Source: Neurospora tetraspora
Taxonomy: Eukaryota; Ascomycota; Sordariomycetes; Sordariales; Sordariaceae
NCBI RefSeq assembly: GCF_033439725.1
Contig: NW_026944383.1
Location: 4,712,001 to 4,776,000, forward strand
Length of the DNA stretch: 64,000 bases
Direction of reading: 5' to 3'
This document shows, one piece after another, positions 45,248-58,390 of this stretch. The notes below the pieces were generated by a model, which made no database searches, was not told the origin of the DNA, and saw only the letters and a program-made list of their open reading frames with translations. The position numbers and the translations under genes are program-made. The stretch's first letter is position 1, and each line of letters starts with the position of its first letter.

Positions 45248-46336
45248 TCATGGACGGCTCAGAATCCACATGAAAAAGAGCTGCACGATGTAGGCGTAGA
45301 AGAAGAGGAACTGGAGCCTCTGCGATCTCTTTGCCCGACCCTCGGTGGGCATAGTTTGCATAGGACCCTGGGCGTTGTTGTTGTTCTCGGGAAGAAGAAC
45401 GTATTTCAAGGAGCGCATCTAATGAACGTAGGTCAGTTAGCGATCCCATCCCGAAAACGAACTGCAGGGCATCATACCAAGAAGAGAGCGTTCGCGAAGA
45501 AAGTGTAACCAAAGACAGTCCAGCCGATCACACCACCGGTTCCCTTGCCGCCATTGACAATCTCGGCAAGAGAGATGGTGACAATAACGCCAACAAACTT
45601 GTACCCAGAGTAAGCGACGAGGTCCAAGAGCTGCGATTCGTTGGAGATGCTCAGGAGGTAGCATCCCAGCTTCAAGCCCAGGATCTCAACAATAACCACC
45701 ACTAGCGCAGTTGTCGCAATGTATCCGAACAATTCCGGCTGGAACTGACCGCGAAGACCGGCGATGAGGGTCTGGAGGAAGATGTAGGTGACCAGCGACA
45801 TGACCGGGATATACATGTCGGGGCTGTTGATGTCGTCCCTGGGAGGCAGGTACCAGCCTTCCTGGCCGCCGGGGCTTACTGTCTGCTTGCGGGACCAGGG
45901 CTTGTGCCTCCAGGGAAACAGGACAAGGAATAGCTTGTTTATTACGTAGGAGTTGGTGACGTTAAAGTAGTGTTTAAGCGCCGAGACACTGACAAAGCGG
46001 TTGACCTGTAGCATCTCATATTAGCATGCGTCTCCCTCCGCGACAGGTAAACCGTAGCATCCTTACATTCTGCTCGAGGTATTCCTGTCCCTGCTTGAAA
46101 GCTGTCTGTCCGAACTGCGAGGCCAGCTGCGCGGCCGGGTCGTTTATGAAGTTTCCGTATTGGCCGAACATATTTCCTGACGGCGCCCGCCCTTGCTGCT
46201 GGTAAGGACTTCCATCATAGCCCGATTGGGGTTGCGACGTGGGCGGCGGAGGCGATCGTAGTTGGGGAACAGTTGAGACGTGTTGCGGGACAGGGTGGTG
46301 TAAAGGGGGCGATTGCCCGTAGCCGGATCGCTGCAT
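45248..46336 (-). CDS. yif1: YIF1, ER-Golgi COPII vesicle protein
   Basis: Predicted 322 residues from exons 46336-46067, 46005-45478 and 45418-45248. Intron 1 has a GTAAGG donor, GCTAAT branch and TACAG acceptor; intron 2 has a GTATGA donor, CGCTAAC branch and TTAG acceptor. The N-terminus is proline/glutamine-rich and cytosolic, followed by FGQYGNFINDPAAQLASQFGQTAFKQGQEYLEQN, typical of the Hrf1/YIF1 family. About five membrane segments follow (MSLVTYIFLQTLIAG, ATTALVVVIVEILGL, FVGVIVTISLAEIV, WTVFGYTFFANALFL, then a last one ending FFMWILSRP). YIF1 partners YIP1 and Rab GTPases in ER-to-Golgi transport. It is divergent from the SRP receptor gene. Confidence 0.95.
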
Positions 46337-47004
46337 TCTGTCGGTTGGTGTTGTATGAAGTGGAAGGGTGAGTTTGGGTATTAGTCGCGGTCCTAAGACT
46401 CTTTCCGCGGGTCGATTAGTATGGAATTCGTCTTGGTGCTAAGATGTCGGTATTGCGCGCTCGTGTTGGCTGATGTTGCGTGGCTTTGCGAGGCAGCTCT
46501 GGAGACGGGAGATGCGATGTGTTTCGTGGAATCTGGAGATGCTGTCATTACCAGATGGCCCGGACAGCAACACCCTCAGGCAGCTGGACGCCTGGACCCC
46601 GTAGACCCCCCTCGACCCCCCTCGACCCCCCAGCCGACAGCACAACCCCTTGCCGGCCTTGGCACTCGACCGCCTGCCGTGCCAATGGCCTGATGACATC
46701 TTATCGGCGCCCTATCCACCAACAAGTCCAACGGCCCCACCTAAGGTAGCTCGAGCGTGTTCCAGAAGCGCGGCGCCTGTCCCACGCCGATGCACCATTA
46801 TGACAGTTTGGCTTCCACCTGCATTGCCCGAGTCTTGGTCTTGCTCGAAGCACTTCACTTCCGCCCCTTTTCCAACTTTTTACTCTTTCAATCCTCACAC
46901 TCTCTTCCTCTTTGACACAATTCGCACTCCTTCAAACGCCAATTGACATCAAGGAGGTTATATACCAGCTTACCACTTCGAAACGGGGAACCTTCAGACG
47001 AACC
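46337..47004. promoter_or_regulatory. Divergent promoter region, YIF1 and SRP receptor alpha
   Basis: This 0.67-kb gap lies between start codons of two divergent secretory-pathway genes. It includes a short C-rich tandem repeat (CCCCCCTCGA-type units at about 46603-46632). An in-frame ATG at 46912 upstream of the SRP receptor start is probably leader sequence. Shared regulation is possible because both genes serve the ER, but no specific site is recognisable. Confidence 0.45.
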
Positions 47005-49196
47005 ATGTTGGACACTTTCGAGATCCTGACGACGTCAGGGGTGGTGTTGTGGTCAAGGACATACGCCGCCGTCAGTCCTGCTGTGGTCAACAACTTCATT
47101 TCCGACGTCTTCATCGAGGAGAAGAGCGCCGTTGCTGGTACCAAGGATGGCGCTTCTGCGTCGGCCAATCCGCCTTACAAATATGACCAACATACACTGC
47201 GCTGGTCGTTCGAGAAGGAACTGGGTATTATCTTTGTTGTATGCGCAACTCCTTCGCCTTGTGCTCTTTTCAACCCTTCACGGCCACTTGCTGACATCAT
47301 GATTCGCAGGCGGTTTACAGATCACTCCTACACCTCTCATGGATCGACAAGCTCGTTGACAACATCCGGACCATCTTCGTGAACCTCTATGGCGACCAGC
47401 TCAAGAAGCCGAACGTTACGCTTATTCAATGCGCCAGATTCGATAACTACTTCGACCAACAACTGCAAGAGCTCGAGAAGACGGGCAGTAAATCAGATTC
47501 GAAAGACGTTCGCGCATTCCAAAATGAACCTTTGTCAGACGACTTGAGCGATATGCCCCCGCCGCTACCTGGCCTTGTCCGTGGCGGCCGTGTTCCGAGC
47601 AACAGCAATACAAGCAAGCAGGGCGATTCGGACTTCGATACATCGCCGAACGCATCGCGGCCCACCACTCCCGCTGTAGCAAGTCACCTTCTGGTGGCAA
47701 AGCCAGGTCCGGGAGGCAAGATGTCGAGAAGAGCGAGAAAGCTACAGAATACCAACTCTGCGCCCGCTTCTTCGGGGGATGAAGCGTCTGCCAAACGGGC
47801 CAAGGCCAAGGCCGCCAAGAAGGGAAGAAAATGGGATGCGGACGGCCTTGCTGACGAGGAGGATGATGTTCAACTCGACTTCTCCACCTCCAAAGCTACA
47901 AGTGATAGTGAAGGTGAAGCAGGAAGGCGGCCGGCCGTTGAAGAAGTAGATGCCTCAACATGGGGTTCGACCACAAAGGGAAAGTTTGTGCTCAGGGACC
48001 TGGGCGACGAGGTTCACTCGATTCTCGCGTCTGCGGAGGCCAAAAATTCCGCATCCAAGACCGATGCCCCAACTGGTCTGGTGGGAACAGGTCTGAGTGC
48101 TATTGGAGGTCTTTTCAGGAACGTAGTGGGTGGCAAGGTCTTGACTAAGGAGGATTTGGATAAGGCCATGAAGGGCATGGAAGAGCATTTGTTGAAGAAG
48201 AACGTCGCGCGCGAGGCTGCTGTGCGCCTCTGTGAAGGAGTTGAGAAGGAGCTTATTGGTGTCAAGACAGGAAGCTTCGAGAGTAAGTCCGGTTGTCTTG
48301 CCCTCCAATATGCAATGACAGAGAGCTGACAACATTGCCCAGGCATCAATACCAGGATACAAAAAGCCATGGAGGTCTCGTTGACCAAAATGCTTACGCC
48401 CACATCCTCGCTGGACCTTCTTCGCGAGATCGACTCGATCACATCACCACCAGCCACGTCTCTGCGCAAGGCGAGACCCTATGTCATGTCCATTGTTGGT
48501 GTCAACGGTGTCGGCAAATCGACCAACCTGTCAAAGATCTGCTTCTTCCTCTTGCAGAACAAGTACAAGGTGCTGATTGCGGCTGGTGACACCTTCCGCT
48601 CAGGCGCCGTTGAGCAGCTGGCGGTGCATGTGCGCAACCTCAAGGAACTCACACAAAGAGAAGGCGGCAAGGTTGAATTGTACCAAAAGGGATACGGCAA
48701 GGATGCCGCTGCGGTGGCCAAGGATGCCGTCGCATTTGCTGCCCAGGAGGGCTTCGACGTGGTGTTGATTGACACAGCCGGTCGTAGGCACAACGACCAG
48801 CGGCTAATGTCTTCGCTTGAGAAGTTTGCCAAGTTTGCGCAACCTGACAAGATCCTGATGGTTGGCGAGGTAAGAAGCATTCTATTCTGCACTATGAGCT
48901 ATTTTTGCACATATTGTTTCTCTGATACTGACCCTCTGGCTTCGCAACAGGCACTCGTCGGTACCGATTCCGTGGCTCAGGCCAAGAACTTCAACGCCTC
49001 GTTCGGAGCTGGCCGAACTTTGGACGGGTTTATCATCTCCAAGTGCGATACAGTAGGAGATATGGTGGGCACAATTGTCAGCATTGTTCACGCCACGAAC
49101 GTTCCTGTTTTGTTCGTGGGAGTTGGACAGCATTATTCGGACCTCAGGAACTTTTCTGTCAAGTGGGCAGTCGAGAAGCTGTTGAGCAGCGCATAA
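47005..49196 (+). CDS. srp101: Signal recognition particle receptor alpha subunit
   Basis: Predicted 659 residues from exons 47005-47238, 47310-48282, 48343-48869 and 48951-49196. Donors are GTATGC, GTAAGT and GTAAGA; acceptors end GCAG, CCAG and ACAG. The N-terminal SRX domain begins MLDTFEILTTSGVVLWSR and binds the beta subunit on the ER membrane. A charged, disordered linker follows, then the NG GTPase module: P-loop GVNGVGKST near residue 450, DTAGRRHNDQRLM near 546, SKCD near 608 and a final amphipathic helix. The protein docks ribosome-SRP complexes at the ER translocon. The third intron (81 nt) is a multiple of three with no stop. The start is chosen because homologues begin with this MLDxF motif. 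Confidence 0.97.
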
Positions 49197-49685
49197 ACTG
49201 CGTAGCCGGCCGTTCGGGGGGACTATATCAATTTGTATAGCAGATCATTCTTTGTACATGGCTCTTGGAATATCCACCATGGATAACCGCATATCCAGTC
49301 GGCAGTATTAATCGATATAATTCATCACAATCATCATTGAAATGTAATGTTCGAACTTCCTTCGTTGAGAGCTACTGTGGAGAACTATTGAGTGCTGTCA
49401 AACGCCCCTGAACCCCTTTTCATGATAGGCTTGGCATAAACAACTGCTGCCTTTGTGAGAAAAGTCCCTTGCACGTGACCACCCGTTTAGCCCCGCCTCG
49501 CGTTTGTCCGAGTCGCGTTTCTAGTCTGCGTCCACTAACATCCCACCTTATCACATATCTCGGTTGCAGAACCCAACTTCTTTCCTCTGACGATTCCACA
49601 AGACCCATTGGCGTCTTCGATCGTACCTTGGTCCTAGTCCTAGGTTGTCGCCGTCATCGATTTCCACCAAAGATGTCGATTGAAA
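49197..49685. other. Intergenic and ATR leader with overlapping upstream ORF
   Basis: Contains the 3' flank of the SRP receptor gene and the promoter and leader of the ATR gene. An ATG at 49673, in good context (AAAGATGTC), opens a 19-codon frame that overlaps the ATR start codon (49686) out of frame and stops at 49732. Confidence 0.5.
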
Positions 49686-52600
49686 ATGGCGTCCGGAGGA
49701 CATGGCAAAACAGTCAAGGGAGGCGCCCTTGAGGAGAGCTTCACCGAGGATGTCCAAACCCAGCCCGGCTCAGCACCGCCTCCGTCCACTCTAGCCGCGG
49801 AGCTTGTCGAAGGCCTCCCGAACAAATCTCGACGCACGAAACCCGACGAGATCACCGAGATCAAGCGATTGTGCACCATTATCGAGAAGGAAAAAGACAA
49901 GGCCGGTTCGGATCTGGAAAAAACACACGAAGAACGACTTGCGTACAATCACATCCTCTTCTATGTCTGCGCCGGACCTGTTCTTGATGTCGTCAAAACC
50001 GATGACCCGTTCGCGGATTTCGCCCGCTTGCAGCTTAAGGCCCAGAACACCATTAGTCTTCTCAAGCTTGCCGTCCAGGAGACCCCGGATGTGCTGAACC
50101 GGACTACTGATGGGAATGAGTTCTTCTTACGCGGCCCGGAACCGCTGTGGCTATGGTTCCAGCCCAGGTTGCTCGCGCTTCTGGGTCGTGCTAAGCTGCT
50201 GGGTATTACATCTGCCATTGAGGACTTCTTCCACCTTACTTTGCAAACCGTTGCTGAACATGTGCCCCTCTGGGATCTTGGCCCACTCTTGCTTCAGTAT
50301 TTTCAAGCAAGCTTGCGCGGTAAGCATTAGCGACGAGTCCCAACTGGTCATGTAGACTAATCGCTAATGTCAATGTAATGCGCCAGCCATACTCGAGCAT
50401 TTCCAATCGAGCCCGCTTGCCGACATAAAGGCACGAAACTCTACCCTCGACATTCAACTTCCGCCGGACACGTTTCTTCGAGCCCTGGACCTCGATGATG
50501 CAAATACTCCCTCCAAGCTCTTCTATACCATTCGGGATTCCGAACATGCTATCCGCCACGCCATCAGCATTTTCCACATCCTCAAGACATCCATTCTGCC
50601 CGTGGGGGGTGCTGAGCCTCCGTTACTATACCGCGAAAACATTGCTTGGATGATGGATTTGTTTCAGCCGCTTTTCTCTGTTTTAGTCGACTGGTCGACA
50701 CAACTGAAGATGAGTCTAGCGCCCTATGTTCAGACAGCTATTGACCTAGCAGAAGCCGCGGACGACACACTGCGCCCAAAAGCGGTATCTGCCCTTGCGT
50801 TGATATGCGGCGAGGTATTTGATAGGTCCGAGCAATATCTTGGCGAAGACGAGTTTGGGCTGGCTATGAGAAAGACCCTCTCTTTGGCTTTGCTCCATCT
50901 CGTCAAGGAAGCAGATAACCACAGGTCTTTGATGCAGTTAATCGAATCCCGAGTTGTTATTCCTGCCGTCAATTTCACTACAGCTAACCTCCCTAATTCA
51001 GATTTATGGGTTGGTACCCCAGGAATGTCACCTTTTGATTTAATTGACGCTAACATCCATTTCAGAGATCAGCCATTTTCCTCCAGCAGGCAGTGTCTGC
51101 GGAGGCTTCTTCTTGCCAAGTTCTTGAAGAACTTAATTCTAGTAAATTCATTGACGTCACCCTTCGCCAGCAAGTCGAACAGTTGGGCTTCGATTCCGTT
51201 GTCGAGGACGCTGAACCAGCTCCTAAACGAAGGAAACTTGTGGAGCACCAAGCAATATCAGCCGACATTGTCGAAGAAATATGCCGTGTTGCTAACCTGC
51301 CAATCTCTGAAGACATCTCGTCTCTAGAAGATAGCCTAATGTGAGTTGGCCGAGTAGAAGGCAGGCCTTGCTTCTTTTCATACTAACAAATATAGTGATG
51401 CTTTTCCCAAGCTGACAGCACTTCGACAATGCCGAGTCATTGAGCTCATTTCCTTTGTCCCGTGCGCTACCGATAATACACTGGGACTCGAAGAAGATGG
51501 TTCGGACTCTTCGGCCCCCTCATCGGCCTCTTTAGAATGTTCCCATTGCTCCATATTCGGATATTCAGCTTTTACGCAGGCATGTGACGATGTCGTTACA
51601 AAGACCACTGCCTACAAGATCCTGGAGAAGCTTATCAAGAGTCCCAGTTTCCGTGAGTCTAGGCGCCCTCGTGTGTACGCGATGGTGCGTCTACAACGCA
51701 TGTTGCGGCATACCGTCCTTCCTGAGTTCCGCGATCTGGAACAGTCGGTACTTGGACAGTGGTGTGTGCAGTCACTACGCAGCTCTATACGAGAGCTTCG
51801 TATTGGTGCTGGTCGGGCACTTGCCGTCCTGTTAGACGAGCCGGATGCTCCTGGATTTGACCGTACTATCGCCAGATGGAACCGAAACAATGTCCTTGAT
51901 ATTCTCAAGTTAATCACCAACGAGGACGCTCTTCATTTGCACGAAACATGCATACTGGCTTGGGGTCAAGCAGGAAGAGTTGTATCTGCCGACCACCTTA
52001 ACCTGATTCTGATCAAGCTCGTTGAGTATCTGGGATACAACAACTCCGTCGTGTCTGCTATGGCTGTTAACGAAATTCTCAACATTGCAACCTATCGTGG
52101 AATAACGCCCTTGGAGCTATTTGCGCCATACTGGGAGAACATGGCGGTTCTGGTGGTCAAGGACTTGGTTTCGGCACCGCAGACCACGAGGTTGGTTGCA
52201 GAAACTTTGCAGCTCAGCATCCAAGAACTTCTTTGCCTGTTACAGAAACACGCTCTTCCATGGTTGGTATTGGCGAAGAACCTAGGTGTAGTCAAGAAAA
52301 TCGCCAAAGCCCGGGGTGATGAGTCAACATGGCGATCATGCACTGACAGCGTCAACTTCCCCTCGATCGTTGCTCTTCTCTTGATCCAGGATGTCCCGGA
52401 CGTCGAAGAACATGCAATGGCACTGCTCTGCGCGATCTCCCCCAAATTCAAGGAACTCAACCCCGATGAGCTCAACCCCAATGAGAAACGGCCGGCGTCT
52501 GTACGCGATCAACTCGCCGAGATCTTGGGATCTGACCCGTTGGGAATATTATTCGAGCTTTTCAAAGCCAGTGGCGGGGCTGACGAAAACAAAAAGGCAC

Positions 52601-55600
52601 TAGTACGTTTTGTGCACTGATATATAGAAACCGAAGGCTAACAATACGCAGATAGGCAAAGGTCTCAGTACCTTGGCAACTCTGATCTCACCTACAAAAG
52701 AGAAGGGAGCCGAGCCACCGCATATCATCGAGCGCTTCTTAGGAAATTATACACTCGGGCTGGTAGGGCGACTCAGTGAACGAATAACAGATATCGATGC
52801 TCCTATCCCAGATAGACGACGATGCCTCAGAGCAATGGAAGAAATGATCAGAGTTTGTCGATCATCTGTATCAACCGCTCGGTCACAGGTATGCTACTCT
52901 GAATCAGTGACTCCGGCCTGGAAACACGTATACTCACCGCGCTCTTCTCATAGATATCGGCATGTTTACTTTCTGCACTAGGCTGCGACGAGCTTCGTTC
53001 TGATGCCTTTTCGTGCTGGTCGGTCATGCTTATGAACATGGACGAGACGGATGTGCCAAACTTACTTGACACCACGCTCTGGGTGATCACACATCATTGG
53101 ACATGCTTTGACGACAGTACCAAGCAACAGGCTCAAGAAGTCCTCGACGCCCTTTATAAGACTAATGGGCATGATCTCGTGAAGGCAACGGCCTCGATGA
53201 CGACTTTCAATCATCTCCCTGACTTGGCTGAACACCGCAAGCGTTTGGATCTTCTGCCGGGGTCTGAATTTACTCGTCAAGACCTTTTCCGCACGTTTCG
53301 CCGACGACTGAGACACGAGCATCCAGGTGTTATTGAACAAGCTTTGACCGAGCTCCTCGAGTTATTGCGGCAACATCAAGACTATATCCAAGCATCCGCT
53401 CTCACTGAACAACCCAAATCGTTCATTCCGGGACTTACACGCTCCGTTCTTGATTGTGCAGCCAAGTACAATGGTTGGCAGCCTGGGATCATGCGCCTCT
53501 GCGCCGAATGCATGGGTATCATTGGGTGCCTTGACTCGAACCGCATGGAGAGCAATCGAGAACAGAAGCGGTTTGTCGTCAGTTACAACTTCTTGGATGT
53601 TAAAGAAACAGCGGACTTTGTGTGTTTCATGCTGGAGAACGTTCTCGTCAAGGCTTTCCTTTCAACTACAGACACGAAGTTCCTGAGCTTCCTTTCGTAT
53701 GCGATGCAGGAGCTCCTGGCCAAAACGGGCATCAAGATCGCTTACCAAACTCAGGGACAGGGCCACCACGAGACATTATACAAGAGATGGCGGAGTTTCA
53801 ATGATATAACCAAGGAGATTTTAACGCCATTTCTGACATCCGATTTTATCGTTTCGTCTAGCATGACTGGGCAGGACACCAAATACCCGGTTTTCCACCC
53901 CCAGAAATCATATGAGAGTTGGCTCAAAACGTTTGTTCTCGATCTTCTTCGCAACCCACAGAACTCTAACAGTCAGATTCTCTTTCCACCTCTCTGTCGA
54001 CTTATTAAGGTCCAGGATCTTTGTGTCAGCGAGTTCCTGTTGCCTTACGTGGTGCTACACGCCGTTATTGGGGGAGAGCACTCTTCCCAGAAACCAAATG
54101 ACACCCAGATGCTCGAGGGTGAGGATGGGCCATCCACCGCCGAGGCCCGCGACGACAAGACAAACGGTTCGGAATGGAGGGAGAAGGTAATGGCTGAGCT
54201 TAAGACCATTTTGGAGTATCAACCACCGGAAACCGCCACACATTCCGAGAAAGAGGAAGTCAAGCTTTGCTACGAGGTACGTACATGTTCTCATGACTGT
54301 CTTTTACTGTTACTGACCAAACTAGGCCGTGTTCCGGATTCTTGACTACTTCAAAAACTGGCTACACGTCAAAAAGTCCCAGCCAGCACCTAAAGAGAAA
54401 GATGCGATGTGGTGTCCATTGGTTGAGGAGGTGCTTTCTTCCCTTGATCCGGAACTTGTTGCTCGACGAGCGATCGACTGTGGGCAATATGCTCGCGCTC
54501 TTTTGTTCCTAGAGCCACACATTGAAAGTCGCAGACACCAGGCTATAGGTGACGAAGCAACTCGTCTCATGCGATCGGTGCACGACATCTATACCCAGAT
54601 CGACGATCCTGATGGGCTAGATGGTATATCCGCGTGCATGAAAGACCTTGGGTTTAAGGAGCAGGCTCTCAGCCATCGTAAGGCCGGCCGATGGACCGCT
54701 GCGCAGACCTGGTACGAGATACAGCTGGCTGAATCGCCGGATGATGTCAATCTTCAGCTCGACCTCTTGACCTGCCTGGAGGAATCAGGCCAGTATGGTG
54801 AGTGACCTCTGATATCTTTGAATTGATGATACGGAGCTGACATTGCGTCCAGACAATCTTCTGAGCTTTGCTGAAGGAATCGAGAAAACACCAAGCAGTC
54901 TGGGTAAGGTAATGCCTTTTGTTCTCGAGGCGTCGTGGGCAACGGGCAGATGGCAGATAATGGAGAAGTATCTACGGTCGTACACTGAGGGCGACGTAAC
55001 CGATATCTTCAACCTCGGTATCGCTGATGCCCTGCTCTGTCTCAAGGAAGGTGACGGAGCAAGGTTCGAAGAACTTTTGCAGGCAATGCGGGACAAGGTG
55101 GCCGGCTCCATGACCTTTTCAGCGACATCATCGTTCAGAACCTGCCATGACGTGATGCTGAAGTGTCACGTTCTGGCGGATCTTGAGATGATTGCCAATG
55201 CGGAGCCAATCGAGGGTGAAGGCCATGAGCCTCTTATGAAGGCTCTAGAACGTCGCTTGGAGGTACTCGGTGCCTATGTCAGCGACAAGCAGTATGTGCT
55301 TGGGGTAAGGAAAGCAGCGATGGAACTAATGAGGTATGTGTCTTGTTTGATCCCTGAACTTATCGAGCTCGTTTCTGATGATTCACTAGGCCGAAATTCG
55401 GAGACGAAGAGATATCCTCGTCATGGCTGGCCACTGCTCGCTTGGCTAGAAAGTCTGGCTCGACTCATCAGTCTTTCAACGCAGTGCTACGTGCGCAGCA
55501 GCTTGGAGATAGCTCTGCAGTCATAGAGTACGCCAAGCTGTTCTACAAGGACGGCCAGCACCGCAAGGCGATCCAGCTATTGCAACGCGCCATCGACGAC

Positions 55601-57622
55601 GACCTCTTCAACAACGATAGCATGATGGTGATAGATACCCCGACATCTAGTAAGAGCCAGGAGTCTCATCGCAATCTACTGAAAGCCAGAGCCCACTTGC
55701 TTCTTGCTAAGTGGCTCGATTCAACCGGCCAAACTCACGCTGGCGCTTTACGCTCAAAGTTTCAAGAAGCTGCCAAAACCCACCCGCAATGGGAGAAGGG
55801 ACACTACTACCTTGGGCGTCACTACAAGAAGGTTTTGGAGTCCGAAAAGGCGCTCAGCCCGGATGATCAAAGCGACGCATATTTGACCGGCGAGACTGCC
55901 AAGTTGGTTATAGAGAATTATCTGCGCTCACTCAACTTTGGGACAAAGTACGTGCACCAAACCTTGCCACGAATTCTCACCCTATGGCTCGAACTCGGGA
56001 CTCAAGTCGATGCACCGTCACTGGGCAGGGTGACCTTGTCCGCGGAGCTACAATCACGTCGGAGGACCATTCTCCATGAGCTGTATAAGCATTTCAACAA
56101 GCATCTACCCAAGATGCCAGCTTACATATTCTACACGGCTTTGCCGCAAATTGTGGCTAGAATAGCCCATCCGAACAACGATGTATTCAAGGTTCTGGAG
56201 CAGATGATCATCAAGGTGGTGGAAGCACACCCCCGACAGGCTATCTGGAGTCTTTTCTCCTTTATGACCGGGCGCATGAACAGCGCTAGACGACACAGAG
56301 GGCACAAAGTTCTGGACGACCTCAGAGCCATCGAGAGAAAAGTCGATAAGACGGGCTACGATCTAAGGCAGTTGCTCAAAATGGGCGAGAAGCTTGCCGA
56401 ACAGCTCCTTTTGGCATGCAACAAGGGAGATTTCCAGAGCAATAGGACGGTACGAGCGAGTATCACGAGGGACTTGAACTTCAACCACAAATGCACGCCG
56501 TGTCCGCTGGTGGTGCCGATAGAAACGTGCCTCACCGCGACATTGCCGACCTTGACGGACAACATCAGGAAACACGGGGCATTTTCCGGGGACGTCATCA
56601 CCATTGATGGATTCCTTGATGATGTGCTTGTGCTGGGATCTCTAGCGAAGCCGCGCAAATTGACGGCACGCGGATCGAATGGGCAGCTCTACGGTCTCTT
56701 GATTAAACCGAAGGATGATCTCCGCACCGACCAACGCCTCATGGAGTTCAATGGATTGATCAACCGGTCGTTGAAGCGCGATACTGAATCCAGCAAACGG
56801 CAGCTCTACATCAGGACGTACGCCGTCACGCCTTTGAACGAGGAGTGCGGCATCATCGAATGGGTTGACGGTCTGAAAACCCTCCGCGATATCCTCCTGG
56901 GCATCTACAAGACACGGAACATCACACCCAACTACGGGCAAATCGCAGAGCTGATGAAGCAGGCGTGCACGTCCGACGACAATCTCCATCTCTGGTCCGA
57001 AACCGTACTCGGCATGTTCCCCGACGTGCTACCGGAATGGTTCATCTCGCAATTCCCCGACCCATCAGCCTGGTTTGCCGCCCGACTGCGGTACACGCGC
57101 TCCTGCGCCGTCATGTCCATGGTCGGCACGATCCTCGGCCTCGGCGACCGGCACGGTGAAAACGTGCTGCTAGAGGAAGGCAACGGCGGCGTCTTCCACG
57201 TCGACTTCAACTGTCTCTTCGACAAGGGCCTGACTTTCGCCCAGCCGGAAAAGGTGCCCTTCCGGCTGACGCACAACATGATCGCGGCCATGGGCATCTA
57301 CCGCTACGAAGGCCCCTTCCGGAACTGCAGCGAGCTGACGCTCAAGGTGCTGAGGCAGCAGGAGGAGACGCTGATGACGATCTTGGAGGCGTTTATCCAT
57401 GACCCGACACTGGATCTGCAGAGGACCAAGAAGAGGAATCATGATGTGGTGAAGCTGAACCCGACGAGCGTGGTGGAGAGTATCAAGCGCAAGGTTAGGG
57501 GGCTGTTGCCGCATGAGAAGATCCCGTTGGGCGTGGAGGGTCAGGTGGAGGAGCTCATTAAGCAGGCGACTGATCCGAAGAACTTGGCTGCTATGTATAT
57601 TGGATGGTGCCCGTTCTTGTAG
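49686..57622 (+). CDS. uvsB: ATR-type checkpoint kinase (UVSB/MEC1/RAD3)
   Basis: Predicted 2,494 residues from nine exons: 49686-50319, 50387-51009, 51066-51340, 51396-52602, 52652-52888, 52954-54276, 54326-54797, 54853-55333 and 55390-57622. All junctions keep frame. Most donors are canonical. Intron 2 uses a weaker GTTGGT donor with a GCTAAC branch and TTTCAG acceptor, so its left edge is the least certain. Most of the protein is HEAT-like solenoid. A FAT region follows (LARKSGSTHQSFNAVLRAQ). The PI3K-like kinase domain has GDRHGENVLL near residue 2336, then HVDFNCLFDKG. The FATC tail ends AAMYIGWCPFL. ATR senses RPA-coated single-stranded DNA with its ATRIP partner and controls replication checkpoints and dNTP supply. 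Length and tail are those of ATR rather than ATM or TOR. Confidence 0.97.
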
Positions 57623-58390
57623 TTTGGAGTTGTATGATATGGTACTGATACAGCGTATAGATAATAGACAGCGTAGTTGGAATGTTTGTTACCTGGACGG
57701 GAGTTGTTGATATCAGAAGCTCTTTTTGGCTGATAGCGCTACAATGAGGTGCTACAGTGCTACAGCGCTGGAAGGGCAAGTAGTACATATGTCAAGTGCA
57801 AAGGGGTGCCAACTCACCTGCTCCTTCCTTGTGTTTCTGATTGCACACCACTTGTGCCCTAATATTAACTGATTGTCTAAAATGATTGACGACAAAAATT
57901 TTTAACCTGGGCATTTCCTCACCGCAAACTACCTGTTTTGCACAAGTTCTGACGAGCATCATTTGTTGTTGGCGACGGTGACTTCGTTGGCATTTCTATC
58001 CTCTCTAGCAACCTTACCCACTAACTAGCAGAGAGAGAGGCAACGCTCACCCCCTGTACGCGGTAAAACCTATTCACCTCCCACTCCGCGCCAGAACATC
58101 CACCCACCCACCATATATCTGGGCCGTCTTGACAAGTCTTTCTCGCGTCCATTCCAAAGCAAACGCGGTTTTGACCCGTCGCAAACCCCGTCAAATACGC
58201 CAATTCACACCCAAAAAATATCGACTATACTTTCATCGCCGACGGGTATTGTTCGTCTTAAATTTTCCATCAAATCTCACTCCCAGCGCGTGAGGAAAAC
58301 CCGGCCATCGCACCTTGTCTGTGCGCCCACCTGTCATCTTGTTACTTTGGTCATCCAACTTCCGAACAGACGACAACATACGCCTTCAAG
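57623..58390. other. Intergenic between ATR and PARP zinc-finger genes
   Basis: 3' flank of ATR followed by the pyrimidine-rich promoter and leader of the next gene, both on the plus strand. No gene is seen. Confidence 0.5.
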
